The notes under the pieces: model-generated | Told to the model about the DNA's origin: nothing | Database searches by the model: none | Seen by the model: only the letters and a program-made list of their open reading frames with translations | Shown: piece by piece, positions 41,743 through 49,372 of the stretch | How positions within the stretch are numbered: the stretch's first letter is position 1 | How the letters are laid out: each line of letters opens with the position of its first letter | Assembly (NCBI RefSeq): GCF_016741815.1 | Contig: NZ_JAERRJ010000014.1 | Span: 1 to 64,000 of the forward strand | Length of the DNA: 64,000 nucleotides | From: Nocardia acididurans | GTDB lineage: Bacteria > Actinomycetota > Actinomycetes > Mycobacteriales > Mycobacteriaceae | Direction: 5' to 3' | Position numbers and translations under genes: made by a program

Positions 41743-42429
41743 TTGTCCGACAAGCAGATCGATCTCGCCGTCATGGATATGGCGGGCACCACCGTGGCCG
41801 ACGGCGGCCTGGTGCTGCGGGCCTTCGAAGAGGCCGCCACCGCCGCCGGGATTCCGGAGACCGGCCCGGAACGCGAGGGCGCGCGCCAGTACGTCATCGA
41901 CACCATGGGCCAGTCCAAGATAGTCGTCTTCCGCGCGCTGCTGGGCGACGAGGACCGGGCCCAGGCCGCCAACCGCGCCTTCGAAGCCGCCTACGACGAA
42001 TTCGCCGCGACGGCCGTCGCGCCGATTCCCGGTGCGGCCGAGGCCATTACGGCCCTGCGCACCGCCGGCATCAAGGTGGCGCTCACCACCGGATTCAGCC
42101 GCGGCACCCAAGACGCACTGCTGAACGCGCTGGGCTGGAACGAGATCGCCGACCTCACCCTCGCCCCGTCGGACGCGGGTCGCGGCCGCCCCTACCCGGA
42201 CCTGGTGCTCACCGCACTGCTGCGCCTGGGCATCGATGCCGTGGATCGCGTTGCGGTGCTGGGTGATACGGCCAGCGATATCGCCACCGGACTGGCCGCG
42301 GGCGCGCGCATCGTCGCGGGCACGCTCACCGGCGCGCACGACGAGGCGCAGCTGCGCGCGGCCGGAGCCACCCACGTGGTGCCATCCGTCACCGAGTTCG
42401 CGCAGCTGCTGCTGGCCGAACGCGGCTGA
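41743..42429 (+). CDS. PhnX-like phosphonatase (HAD superfamily, phosphonoacetaldehyde hydrolase)
   Basis: The 228-residue HAD protein resembles the TIGR03351 phosphonatase-like group. The catalytic Asp nucleophile and the acid-base position are in DMAGTTVAD near residue 12. The MGQSK motif near 55 aligns with the MGxxK Schiff-base Lys of PhnX, which activates phosphonoacetaldehyde for C-P cleavage. GDTASDI near 170 supplies the Mg-binding Asp. It starts at TTG 41743 with AAGGAGA upstream. The expected products are acetaldehyde and phosphate. The order oxidoreductase - hydrolase - transporter supports a phosphonate role. Confidence 0.85.
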   Translation: MSDKQIDLAVMDMAGTTVADGGLVLRAFEEAATAAGIPETGPEREGARQYVIDTMGQSKIVVFRALLGDEDRAQAANRAFEAAYDEFAATAVAPIPGAAEAITALRTAGIKVALTTGFSRGTQDALLNALGWNEIADLTLAPSDAGRGRPYPDLVLTALLRLGIDAVDRVAVLGDTASDIATGLAAGARIVAGTLTGAHDEAQLRAAGATHVVPSVTEFAQLLLAERG

Positions 42430-42538
42430 CCCACACAGATTTCCGCCGCCCCGGCCACTGCCCAGCCGCTCGCGCCGGGGCGGCGGAGAACCCCACTGTC
42501 CCTTCGATATGCCTTCCCGACGAACTGAAAGTTGCCCC

Positions 42539-43606
42539 GTGCGTAATACGAACAACCGCCTCGCACGCACCCTCGCTCGCACCGCGCTGATCCTCACCTC
42601 CGCCACCGCCCTCACGCTCGGCCTCACCGCCTGCGGTGGCACCGGCACCGAATCCAGCGACGGCAAGACCGTCACCGTCTACTCCGCCGACGGCGTGGGC
42701 GACTGGTACAAGACCCAGTTCGCGAAGTTCCAGGAGCAGACCGGCATCGCGGTCAACCTGGTCGAGGCCGGCTCCGGCGAGGTCGTCAACCGGGTCGAGA
42801 AGGAACAGTCCAACCCGCAGGCCGACGTGATCGTCACCCTGCCGCCGTTCATGCAGAAGGCCGAGAAGAGCGGACTGCTGCAGCGCAGCGGCGTCGACTT
42901 CAGCGGTGTGCCCGCCGCCGACAAGGACACCGACGGCGACTGGGTCACCCTGGCCGGCAACTACCTGTGCTTCATCGCCAACCCGTCGGTGGACGCGTCC
43001 AAGCTCACCTGGGACGACCTGCTGAAGCCGGAGTACCAGGGCAAGATCCAGTACTCCACCCCCGGCCAGGCCGGTGACGGCACCGCCGTGCTGATCCTGC
43101 TGCAGCAGCTCTACGGCAAGCAGGGCGCGCTCGACTACCTGACCAAGCTGCAGGCCAACAATGTCGGGCCGTCCTCCTCGACGGGCAAGCTGCAGGCCAA
43201 GGTCGACAAGGGCGAGATCCTCATCGCCAACGGCGACATCCAGATGAACCTGGCCAATATCAAGGAGAAGGGGTCCAAGTTCAACCTCTTCTTCCCGGCC
43301 GAGACCGGCGGCAAGCGGTCCACCGTGGCGCTGCCGTATCTGATGGGCCTGGCCAAGGGCGCGCCGCATGCGGACGAGGCCGAGAAGCTCATGGGCTTCC
43401 TGCTGTCGGCCGACGTGCAGAAGACCCTCGTCGACGCCATGGCCGTGCCCGGCCGTGAGGACGTGCGCAACACCCCGGCCACCGGCAACGGCCAGAGCCC
43501 GGCCGCGCTGATCGAGAACGTCACGGTCATCCACCCCGATTGGAACACGGTGCTCACCGATCTCGACGCGGATGTGGCCGCGTACCAGAAGGCCACCGGC
43601 AGCTAG
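42539..43606 (+). CDS. Phosphonate (aminoethylphosphonate-type) ABC transporter substrate-binding lipoprotein
   Basis: The 355-residue protein has a signal peptide ending in a lipobox (LTAC), so it should be anchored to the membrane surface. The mature part is a type II periplasmic-binding-like fold with TVYSADGVGDWYKTQFAKF at the start and VIVTLPPFMQKA in the first lobe. This matches the 2-aminoethylphosphonate transporter family (PhnS-like) more than spermidine or iron binders, but substrate specificity is inferred from neighbours. It starts at GTG 42539, 109 bp after the phosphonatase gene, and is followed by its ATPase and two permeases. Confidence 0.88.
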   Translation: MRNTNNRLARTLARTALILTSATALTLGLTACGGTGTESSDGKTVTVYSADGVGDWYKTQFAKFQEQTGIAVNLVEAGSGEVVNRVEKEQSNPQADVIVTLPPFMQKAEKSGLLQRSGVDFSGVPAADKDTDGDWVTLAGNYLCFIANPSVDASKLTWDDLLKPEYQGKIQYSTPGQAGDGTAVLILLQQLYGKQGALDYLTKLQANNVGPSSSTGKLQAKVDKGEILIANGDIQMNLANIKEKGSKFNLFFPAETGGKRSTVALPYLMGLAKGAPHADEAEKLMGFLLSADVQKTLVDAMAVPGREDVRNTPATGNGQSPAALIENVTVIHPDWNTVLTDLDADVAAYQKATGS

Positions 43607-43637
43607 CGGTACCCACCCAGAAGAGCCAGGAGCAACC

Positions 43638-44822
43638 ATGTCCTCCGCGTTGACGACATCCACGGTGACGGCCACCGACTCCGCCGAACCGGCCATCGTG
43701 TTCGACCGCGTCGGTGTCAGCTACGGCCGCGGTCGCAAAACCACTGTCGCACTGGCCGATTTCAACCTGCGCGTCGCCGCGGGGGAAACGGTTGCCCTGC
43801 TCGGACCCAGCGGCTCCGGCAAGTCCACCGCGCTCAAGGCCCTGGCCGGATTCGTCCGGCCGACCTCGGGCGCGGTGCGACTGGCCGGGCGCGACGTCAC
43901 CGACCTCTCCCCCGCCAAGCGCGGGATCGGAGTGGTGGTGCAGTCCTACGCGCTGTTCCCGCATATGCGGGTGCACGACAATGTGGCCTTCGGATTGAAG
44001 GCACATCGGGTGCCGCGCAACGAGATCGGCGCTCGGGTCGCCGAAGCGCTCGAGATGGTCGGGATGGGCGCGTACGGAAAGCGGCTGCCCCGGGAACTGT
44101 CCGGCGGGCAGCAGCAGCGGGTGGCCATCGCGCGAGCGCTGGCCATCCGGCCCAAGGTCCTGCTGCTGGACGAACCCCTCGCCGCGTTGGACGCGCAGCT
44201 TCGGCAATCCATGCTCGGGGAACTCCAGCAGCTGCGAAAAGCCTTGCCGGACACGGCGATGCTGTATGTGACCCACGATCAGGCCGAGGCGCTGGCGCTG
44301 GCCGATCGCATCGCGGTCATGCGCGACGCGCGCCTGGTCGATATCGACACCGCGCGCAACCTGTGGCAGCGGCCGTCCACCGACTTCACCGCCGCCTTCC
44401 TCGGTGGCGCGAATCTGCTGCCGTGCACCGTGAATCATGTGGCAGGCACGGCGGCGCTGGTGACCGTCGGCGAGCACACGCTGCGGGCCGAAGCGCCCGC
44501 ACCCGGCGTGGCGCGACCCGACTGGGTGCCCAACGCCGATGCCCGGCTCTGCGTGCGACCGCACACCGTGCAGGTCGGTCCACTCACCGAGCGGGATGCC
44601 TTGCGCGGCACCGTGGTCACGAGCGTATGGAAGGGCGCGTCGACCCGACTACACCTCGACGTCACCGGCATTCCGGTGCAGATCACCGCCGATGTCCAGG
44701 GACACAGCGAGCTCTCGCCCGGTGACCAGGTCGGCGTGCGCTTCGCCGATCCGGCCGGTGTGCTGATCCCGCCCGGCATCGGAACCGATTCCGCCGCAGA
44801 CCAGCCCGAGGTGCGGGCATGA
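43638..44822 (+). CDS. Phosphonate ABC transporter ATP-binding protein
   Basis: A 394-residue ATPase with Walker A GPSGSGKST near residue 58, a Q-loop in VVQSYALFPHM, signature LSGGQQQRVAIARAL, Walker B VLLLDEP and the H-loop TH(D). The C-terminal third is a TOBE-like regulatory domain (about 270-394), as in the PotA/FbpC/PhnT class. CCAGGAG precedes the ATG by about 5 bases. The stop overlaps the first permease start (ATGA, 44819-44822), so the two are translationally coupled. Confidence 0.92.
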   Translation: MSSALTTSTVTATDSAEPAIVFDRVGVSYGRGRKTTVALADFNLRVAAGETVALLGPSGSGKSTALKALAGFVRPTSGAVRLAGRDVTDLSPAKRGIGVVVQSYALFPHMRVHDNVAFGLKAHRVPRNEIGARVAEALEMVGMGAYGKRLPRELSGGQQQRVAIARALAIRPKVLLLDEPLAALDAQLRQSMLGELQQLRKALPDTAMLYVTHDQAEALALADRIAVMRDARLVDIDTARNLWQRPSTDFTAAFLGGANLLPCTVNHVAGTAALVTVGEHTLRAEAPAPGVARPDWVPNADARLCVRPHTVQVGPLTERDALRGTVVTSVWKGASTRLHLDVTGIPVQITADVQGHSELSPGDQVGVRFADPAGVLIPPGIGTDSAADQPEVRA

Positions 44823-45715
44823 CTGCCTTGCTCGAATCTCCGGCTCCCGCTTCGGCACCGGAGCCGGTGGAGCCGAAACGCTCGTGGAAACCGGTGCTGT
44901 GGACGCTCCCGCCGGTACTGGTGGTGGTGCTCATCGCCGTGTACCCGATCTCGCGGGTGCTGTGGGAATCCACCGAGACCAAGTCCGGGGGGCGCGGGAC
45001 CGAGACCTGGTCGTCGGTGCTGGCCTCGGAGTCGTTCCGGAATGCGCTGTGGCGCACCGTGATGATCGCGGCGACGTCCACGCTCGGATGCCTGATCCTG
45101 GGCACGTTCCTGGCGATCGTGCTGGCGTTCGTGCCGTTTCCCGGATCGGGGCTGGTGGGGCGGCTCATCGACACGGTGCTGACGCTGCCGTCTTTCCTTG
45201 TGACACTGGCCTTCACGTTCCTGTACGGCACGGCGGGCGCGGTCAACGCGCTGCTCGGGGAGATCACCGGCAGCAAGGAGCCGGCGCTGAATTTTCTGAG
45301 CACGCCGTGGGGTGTGATCCTCGCCGAGGTCACCTTCTTCACACCGTTCGTGGTGCGCCCGCTGCTGGCGGCCTTCGCGCAGCTGCCCCGCGAACAACTG
45401 GATGTGGCCTCGAGTCTCGGGGCCTCACCCTGGCGGGTGCTGCGCCAGGTCGTGCTGCCCGAAGCCGGGCCGGCACTCGCCGCGGGTGGCAGCCTCGTAC
45501 TGCTGCTGACCCTCAACGAATTCGGCATCGTGCTGTTCACCGGCGCGAAGGGCGTGATCACGCTGCCCGCGCTCATCTACACGCGCGGCATCGTCACCTT
45601 CGACCTGCCCGGCGCGGCCGTGCTGGCCTCGGTGCAGGTGCTGCTGTCGCTGACCCTCTACATCGGCTACCGCCTGGTCTTCGCCCGCGTGACCAGTGCC
45701 CGGAAGGAGAGCTGA
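44819..45715 (+). CDS. Phosphonate ABC transporter permease 1
   Basis: The 298-residue permease has about six membrane helices and a long charged N-terminus. Its EAA loop (QLDVASSLGASPWRVLRQVV) contacts the ATPase. It overlaps the ATPase gene by four bases and precedes a second, unlike permease by 3 bp, so the pore is a heterodimer. It resembles the PhnU/PotB class of permeases. Confidence 0.9.
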   Translation: MTALLESPAPASAPEPVEPKRSWKPVLWTLPPVLVVVLIAVYPISRVLWESTETKSGGRGTETWSSVLASESFRNALWRTVMIAATSTLGCLILGTFLAIVLAFVPFPGSGLVGRLIDTVLTLPSFLVTLAFTFLYGTAGAVNALLGEITGSKEPALNFLSTPWGVILAEVTFFTPFVVRPLLAAFAQLPREQLDVASSLGASPWRVLRQVVLPEAGPALAAGGSLVLLLTLNEFGIVLFTGAKGVITLPALIYTRGIVTFDLPGAAVLASVQVLLSLTLYIGYRLVFARVTSARKES

Positions 45716-45718
45716 GCC

Positions 45719-46516
45719 GTGCTGGTATGGACTCGACGCGGCCGCGCCGCGGTGCTCACGGTGTTCGCGCTGGTGGTCGCGGTGGTCTTCGTGGCGCCCA
45801 TCGCCACGGTGGTGGCCGCCGCCCTCGCCGGACGCTGGACCGGCCCGCTCCCTTCGGACCTGGGTTTCGCCAACTTCGGCCGCGCGCTCTCGGGTGAACA
45901 GGCCGCCAGTCTCTCGGTCAGCCTGCAGACCGCCCTGCTGGCCGGAGGTATCGCGCTGATCCTCGGCACCTGGGCCGCGCTCGCCTCCCGCGAGGCTCCA
46001 CAGTGGTTGCGCCGCACCACCGACGCGGTCTTCCATGTGCCCGTGGCGGTTCCCTCGGTGGCCATCGGTCTCGGCGTGCTCATCGCCTTCAACGAGCAGC
46101 CGCTGCTGCTGGGCGGCACCAAGTGGATCGTGATCCTCGCTCACACGGTGCTGGTCCTGGCCTATGCCTTCTCGGGTGTCTCCGCTGCCCTCGACCGTCT
46201 CGACCCCGGCTATCAGCAGGCCGCCGAATCCCTGGGGGCCGGCCCGATCCGGGTGCTCTTCCGGATCACCCTTCCGCTGCTGCTGCCCGCGCTGGGCGCG
46301 GCGGCGGGTCTGGCCATCGCGCTCTCCATGGGCGAGCTCGGGGCCACCATCATGGTGTATCCCGCGACCTGGAAGACCCTGCCCGTCACCATCTTTGCCG
46401 AAACCGACCGTGGCGAGGTCTTCGACGCGGCCGCGAGCACCACGCTGCTGGTGCTGGTGACACTGGTGGCGCTCGTCATCCTCGGCCGTCTGAAAGGCCG
46501 TGCCGCGCTGCGCTGA
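45719..46516 (+). CDS. Phosphonate ABC transporter permease 2
   Basis: The 265-residue second permease has about six helices and an EAA loop AAESLGAGPIRVLFRITLP. It starts at GTG 45719, 3 bp after permease 1, and is the last gene of the phosphonate operon. It resembles the PhnV/PotC class. A perfect 32-bp palindrome that acts as a terminator follows 13 bp after its stop. Confidence 0.9.
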   Translation: MLVWTRRGRAAVLTVFALVVAVVFVAPIATVVAAALAGRWTGPLPSDLGFANFGRALSGEQAASLSVSLQTALLAGGIALILGTWAALASREAPQWLRRTTDAVFHVPVAVPSVAIGLGVLIAFNEQPLLLGGTKWIVILAHTVLVLAYAFSGVSAALDRLDPGYQQAAESLGAGPIRVLFRITLPLLLPALGAAAGLAIALSMGELGATIMVYPATWKTLPVTIFAETDRGEVFDAAASTTLLVLVTLVALVILGRLKGRAALR

Positions 46517-46529
46517 TCGGACAGCGGTA

Positions 46530-46561
46530 TTGGGCCGGTACCGAATTCGGTACCGGCCCAA
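46530..46561. terminator. Bidirectional terminator, perfect 32-bp palindrome
   Basis: TTGGGCCGGTACCGAA (46530-46545) is followed immediately by its exact reverse complement, giving a stem of up to about 14 bp with a minimal loop. It lies between the convergent phosphonate operon and the EspC-like gene and can serve both. Confidence 0.85.
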
Positions 46562-46579
46562 CCGTTCCCCGAGGAGGGA

Positions 46580-46954
46580 TCAGCTCGGGGAGTCCAGGCC
46601 CGCCTGCGCCGACAGCAGCGCGCGGGAATGGTGATCGTCGGTCTCGGTGATGACGCCCGCGGCGAGTAGATAGGCCGCGGCCATGCGGAGGGCGGAATCG
46701 CGTAGTCCGGTCACCGCGGTGGTGAGTTGTGTTGCCTTGTCACCGAATCCGCGCTCGAGCTGGTGCGCCGAGTCGAAACCGCCGAAGCCGGAAGGGCTTC
46801 CCGCCTCGCGGGCGCGCTCGATCTGCGGGTCGAGCGCGTCCGCGAACCGCAGGAAGTTCGCGGCGCACTTGCGCGCGCCCGCGACATCCATCCGGAAGGT
46901 CCCGCCCAGTGCCTGCTGAAACAGCCCGTCGGCTGCGACTTCCCCCGCTTTCAC
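46580..46954 (-). CDS. EspC-like type VII secretion target candidate
   Basis: The 124-residue helical protein contains RMDVAGARKCAANFLRFADAL, a PSGFGGFDSAHQLE turn with a GFGG motif, and LRDSALRMAAAYLLAAG. The pattern of an N-terminal helix, a GFGG-type turn and a second helix resembles EspC/WXG100-related proteins exported by ESX systems, though the WXG itself is absent. GTG 46954 was chosen because GGAG lies 8 bases upstream. A longer frame from 47071 has no support. No ESX genes are nearby. An unrelated helical protein remains possible. Confidence 0.5.
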   Translation of the reverse strand: MKAGEVAADGLFQQALGGTFRMDVAGARKCAANFLRFADALDPQIERAREAGSPSGFGGFDSAHQLERGFGDKATQLTTAVTGLRDSALRMAAAYLLAAGVITETDDHHSRALLSAQAGLDSPS

Positions 46955-47234
46955 GATCGAACTCCGTCCGTTCTTTGTGAAATACCTTTGACACCCGCAA
47001 TATCGCGTGGGGCGCACCCGGCGTTCGAGAGATGAAGAATGCAGGGCGGGCGTGCCGCGCCAGTCGACCACGCGGCACGCCGGGCGGGGCGCCCCGTTGC
47101 GCCCGCCGTCTTGAGGCGGGCGACGTCTAACGGTTCGAGCGAGCTATTGGTCGGATAGCCCTACGCGAGTTGACGTCACCGCTGACGATCAATGAAACTG
47201 TAGCAATGCATTAATTGTGTCAATGCATTTGGAA
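46955..47234. other. 280-bp intergenic region with long structured leader
   Basis: No gene is seen here. On the minus strand TTGACA followed by TACAGT (15-bp spacing) lies in an AT-rich island around 47195-47222, which would give the EspC-like gene a leader of about 230 bases. That leader contains a hairpin with 9-bp arms CGTGCCGCG/CGCGGCACG. The AT-rich island holds a direct repeat of CAATGCATT (47204-47212 and 47221-47229). Confidence 0.4.
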
Positions 47235-47678
47235 TCATTGTTCTGGTAAACGGCGGCGGCCACCGGCCACGTCGATTACGAGATCAGTGTAGCCGTCCAC
47301 AAGTTCGGCGAGATGGTACCAGTGTTTATGGGTATTATCGCTGGCCGCGCCTTCATGATCTATCACCTGATTGGCTTCGACCCAGCTCCGGGCCATGCGA
47401 TCCACAACGGCCCCCAGGCTTTCGGTGTGCAACGCAGCGCCGTTGCGATGCTGTGGGAGTTCCTGTTCCACCCAGTCGTTGATATCGTCTACGAGTTCTT
47501 CGCGCCGGCAATCGATCTCGGACACCAGCATGGGATCCCGCACTTGGGCGCGCCGCTCGTGCAGCTCCGCCAGCGCGTGCGCCGACCGTAACAGGACTCG
47601 ATCTTGAAATCGCCTGCCCTGGAAGGCACAGAGCAATTGGGGAGCCGTCGGCAGGACCGCGGATATCGACATGGTCAT
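47235..47678 (-). CDS. DUF4254-like protein
   Basis: The 147-residue protein is helical. A DELVDDINDWVEQELP-like region (read as EELVDDINDWVEQELP) precedes RSWVEANQVIDHEGAAS and HWYHLAELVDGYTDLV, which resemble the DUF4254 family common in Nocardia. GGGGGG about 5 bases upstream serves ATG 47678; ATG 47672 is also possible. It is divergent from an XRE/DUF5753 regulator. No function is known for the family. Confidence 0.6.
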   Translation of the reverse strand: MTMSISAVLPTAPQLLCAFQGRRFQDRVLLRSAHALAELHERRAQVRDPMLVSEIDCRREELVDDINDWVEQELPQHRNGAALHTESLGAVVDRMARSWVEANQVIDHEGAASDNTHKHWYHLAELVDGYTDLVIDVAGGRRRLPEQ

Positions 47679-47808
47679 CTCGACCCCCCGAACACGCCCA
47701 CCAACATCACTAATCGCACCAACATGATTGGTCTCCGGATTCAGCTATACCGGTCATCGGATCGGCTGTACACGAATAGGCTAGCTGGATCATGCTCTTA
47801 CAAATGCA

Positions 47809-47828
47809 AGAACGCAATACTGCGTTCT
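47809..47828. promoter_or_regulatory. Operator-like palindrome upstream of the XRE regulator
   Basis: AGAACGCA (47809-47816), ATAC, and TGCGTTCT (47821-47828) form a perfect inverted repeat with 8-bp arms. It ends 28 bp before the regulator's ATG in the gap shared with the divergent DUF4254 gene. It is a good candidate for autoregulation. Confidence 0.5.
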
Positions 47829-47856
47829 AGGTAGTGCGCAAGGCGAAAGGGTTGTC

Positions 47857-48720
47857 ATGGCTGGGAAGCGCACGGTGCTTACCGTCCGTTTGCGCAGACT
47901 CGCGGCGATGCTGCACGAGATGCGCGAGACCGCCGGTCTCAGCAAAGAGGTGGTCAGCAGTAAAACCGGCATCAACGTCACCACCCTCTACCGGATCGAA
48001 ACCGCCCAGGCCAGGCCACAACGCCGCACGCTGACGGCGATGCTCGACCTTTACAAGATCGGCGAACCGCAGCGTTCAGATGCCTTGCAGTTGCTGGTGG
48101 ACGCGCTCAAGCCCGGTATGGCGCGTTCCTTCGAGGATGCTGTGTCGGAGGTGTACGGCGCGTACATCAACTTCGAAGCCGAGGCCCTGTCGGCGCGCTT
48201 CTTCCAGGCCACCTACATCCCGGGCCTGCTGCAGACCCAGGCCTACGCCGACGCGGTCTACGACACCACCATGCCGAAGATCTCGGAACAGGTGCGGGAG
48301 CAGCGAATTCGCGCCCGCGTCGAACGGTCGCGAGTGCTCGTCAAGGACGATCCGCTGGAACTGTGGGTGGTCCTCGACGAGGCCGTGGTGCGCCGCACCG
48401 TCGGCGGGCCGGAGGTCATGCGCGAGCAGCTGAACCGCATCGTCGAGCACACCGAGAAGCGCAATGTGATCCTGCAGATCCTGCCCTTCGACGCCGGCGC
48501 GCACCCGGGCATGCTGGGATCCTTTACGCTGCTGGACTTTCCGGATCCCGCCGACCCGGAACTGGTGTACGTGGAGGGCATCGCCAGCGACGAGCTCATC
48601 GAGGGCCATCCGGAGGTCCGCCGCTACGGCGTCATGTTCGACCAGCTACGGGCCATGGCGCTGAGCCCGCGCGACTCCATCACCATGATCGCGCAGACCA
48701 TGGACAAACTGGGCACTTGA
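47857..48720 (+). CDS. XRE-family regulator with DUF5753 (Scr1-type)
   Basis: The 287-residue protein has an N-terminal XRE helix-turn-helix (LHEMRETAGLSKEVVSSKTG, then INVTTLYRIETAQ) and a C-terminal DUF5753 domain. The latter is recognised by FFQATYIPGLLQTQAYADAV, VVRRTVGGPEVMREQL and FDAGAHPGMLGSFTLLDFPD. Such proteins are often paired with a short DUF397 protein in actinobacteria, sometimes described as toxin-antitoxin-like. No DUF397 gene is present here. A stem-loop immediately follows the stop codon, and the NRPS region begins after it. Confidence 0.9.
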   Translation: MAGKRTVLTVRLRRLAAMLHEMRETAGLSKEVVSSKTGINVTTLYRIETAQARPQRRTLTAMLDLYKIGEPQRSDALQLLVDALKPGMARSFEDAVSEVYGAYINFEAEALSARFFQATYIPGLLQTQAYADAVYDTTMPKISEQVREQRIRARVERSRVLVKDDPLELWVVLDEAVVRRTVGGPEVMREQLNRIVEHTEKRNVILQILPFDAGAHPGMLGSFTLLDFPDPADPELVYVEGIASDELIEGHPEVRRYGVMFDQLRAMALSPRDSITMIAQTMDKLGT

Positions 48721-48722
48721 TC

Positions 48723-48744
48723 TTCCACCCACCCTGGGGTGGAA
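48723..48744 (+). terminator. Stem-loop after the XRE regulator
   Basis: TTCCACCC (48723-48730), a 6-base loop and GGGTGGAA (48737-48744) give a perfect 8-bp stem 2 bp after the stop codon. It has no U tract. It should separate the regulator from the NRPS genes. Confidence 0.55.
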
Positions 48745-48870
48745 GGAACATCACCCTCGGAGCGGAGATCGACAGTACTGAGGTTGCTGTCTGATCGAAC
48801 CGGATGCGACGACAGTGGGATACATCCCGAACAGCACCACACAGTCGCATTTCCGAGAGGATGATATTCG

Positions 48871-49338
48871 ATGTGCAAGCAGCTCGAATCGCCGGTCGCC
48901 ACCCTCGTTCCGCTGCGGGCGAGCGGGGAGTCCCCTGCTCCGCACACCGATCCCGCCGCCGTCGCGGTGACCGCCGGCAACGTCACGCTGACCTACGCCG
49001 AACTCGATCGCTGGTCGAACCGGCTGGCCCGGATGCTGCTCCGCCTCGGAGCCCGCCCCGGCACCCGCGTAGCGATCGCGGAGACCCCGCAGCTGGAGGC
49101 GATCGTAGCCCGGCTGGCCATCGCCAAGACCGGCGCGACACCTGTGCCCTTCGCCTCCACCGAGACCCGCACCAGCCGTGTGGATTTCGGTGTGACCACG
49201 AAGGAAGGCCTGGATCTGGTCACCGATTCGAGCCGCTGGCTGGTGCTGGACGAGCGCGACACCCTCGTGCAGTACCTGACCGGCTCCGACGCGCCGCTCA
49301 CCGACGCGGAGCTCCATCGGACGCGGATAGCCTCCTGA
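48871..49338 (+). CDS. Truncated adenylation-domain protein (N-terminal part only)
   Basis: The 155-residue protein matches only the beginning of an NRPS adenylation domain. VAVTAGNVTLTYAELDRWSNRLARML is the A1/A2 core in two overlapping parts, and RLAIAKTGATPVPF is the A2 motif. The ATP-binding SGSTGxPKG, the substrate pocket and all later motifs are missing. It ends in SDAPLTDAELHRTRIAS, aligning with the ITDAERGGPI-type segment just before the A3 motif of the NRPS downstream. The gene has a plausible start (GAGAGGAT upstream) and lies 34 bp before the NRPS. It may be a degraded module or an adapted small protein. Confidence 0.7.
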   Translation: MCKQLESPVATLVPLRASGESPAPHTDPAAVAVTAGNVTLTYAELDRWSNRLARMLLRLGARPGTRVAIAETPQLEAIVARLAIAKTGATPVPFASTETRTSRVDFGVTTKEGLDLVTDSSRWLVLDERDTLVQYLTGSDAPLTDAELHRTRIAS

Positions 49339-49372
49339 CCCGTCCGAATCACACCAGCACGCAGGATGTTCG

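Noticed and set aside
47204..47229. CRISPR or attachment-site repeat
   Set aside because: Only two 9-bp copies 17 bp apart in AT-rich DNA; no integrase, Cas gene or further copies.
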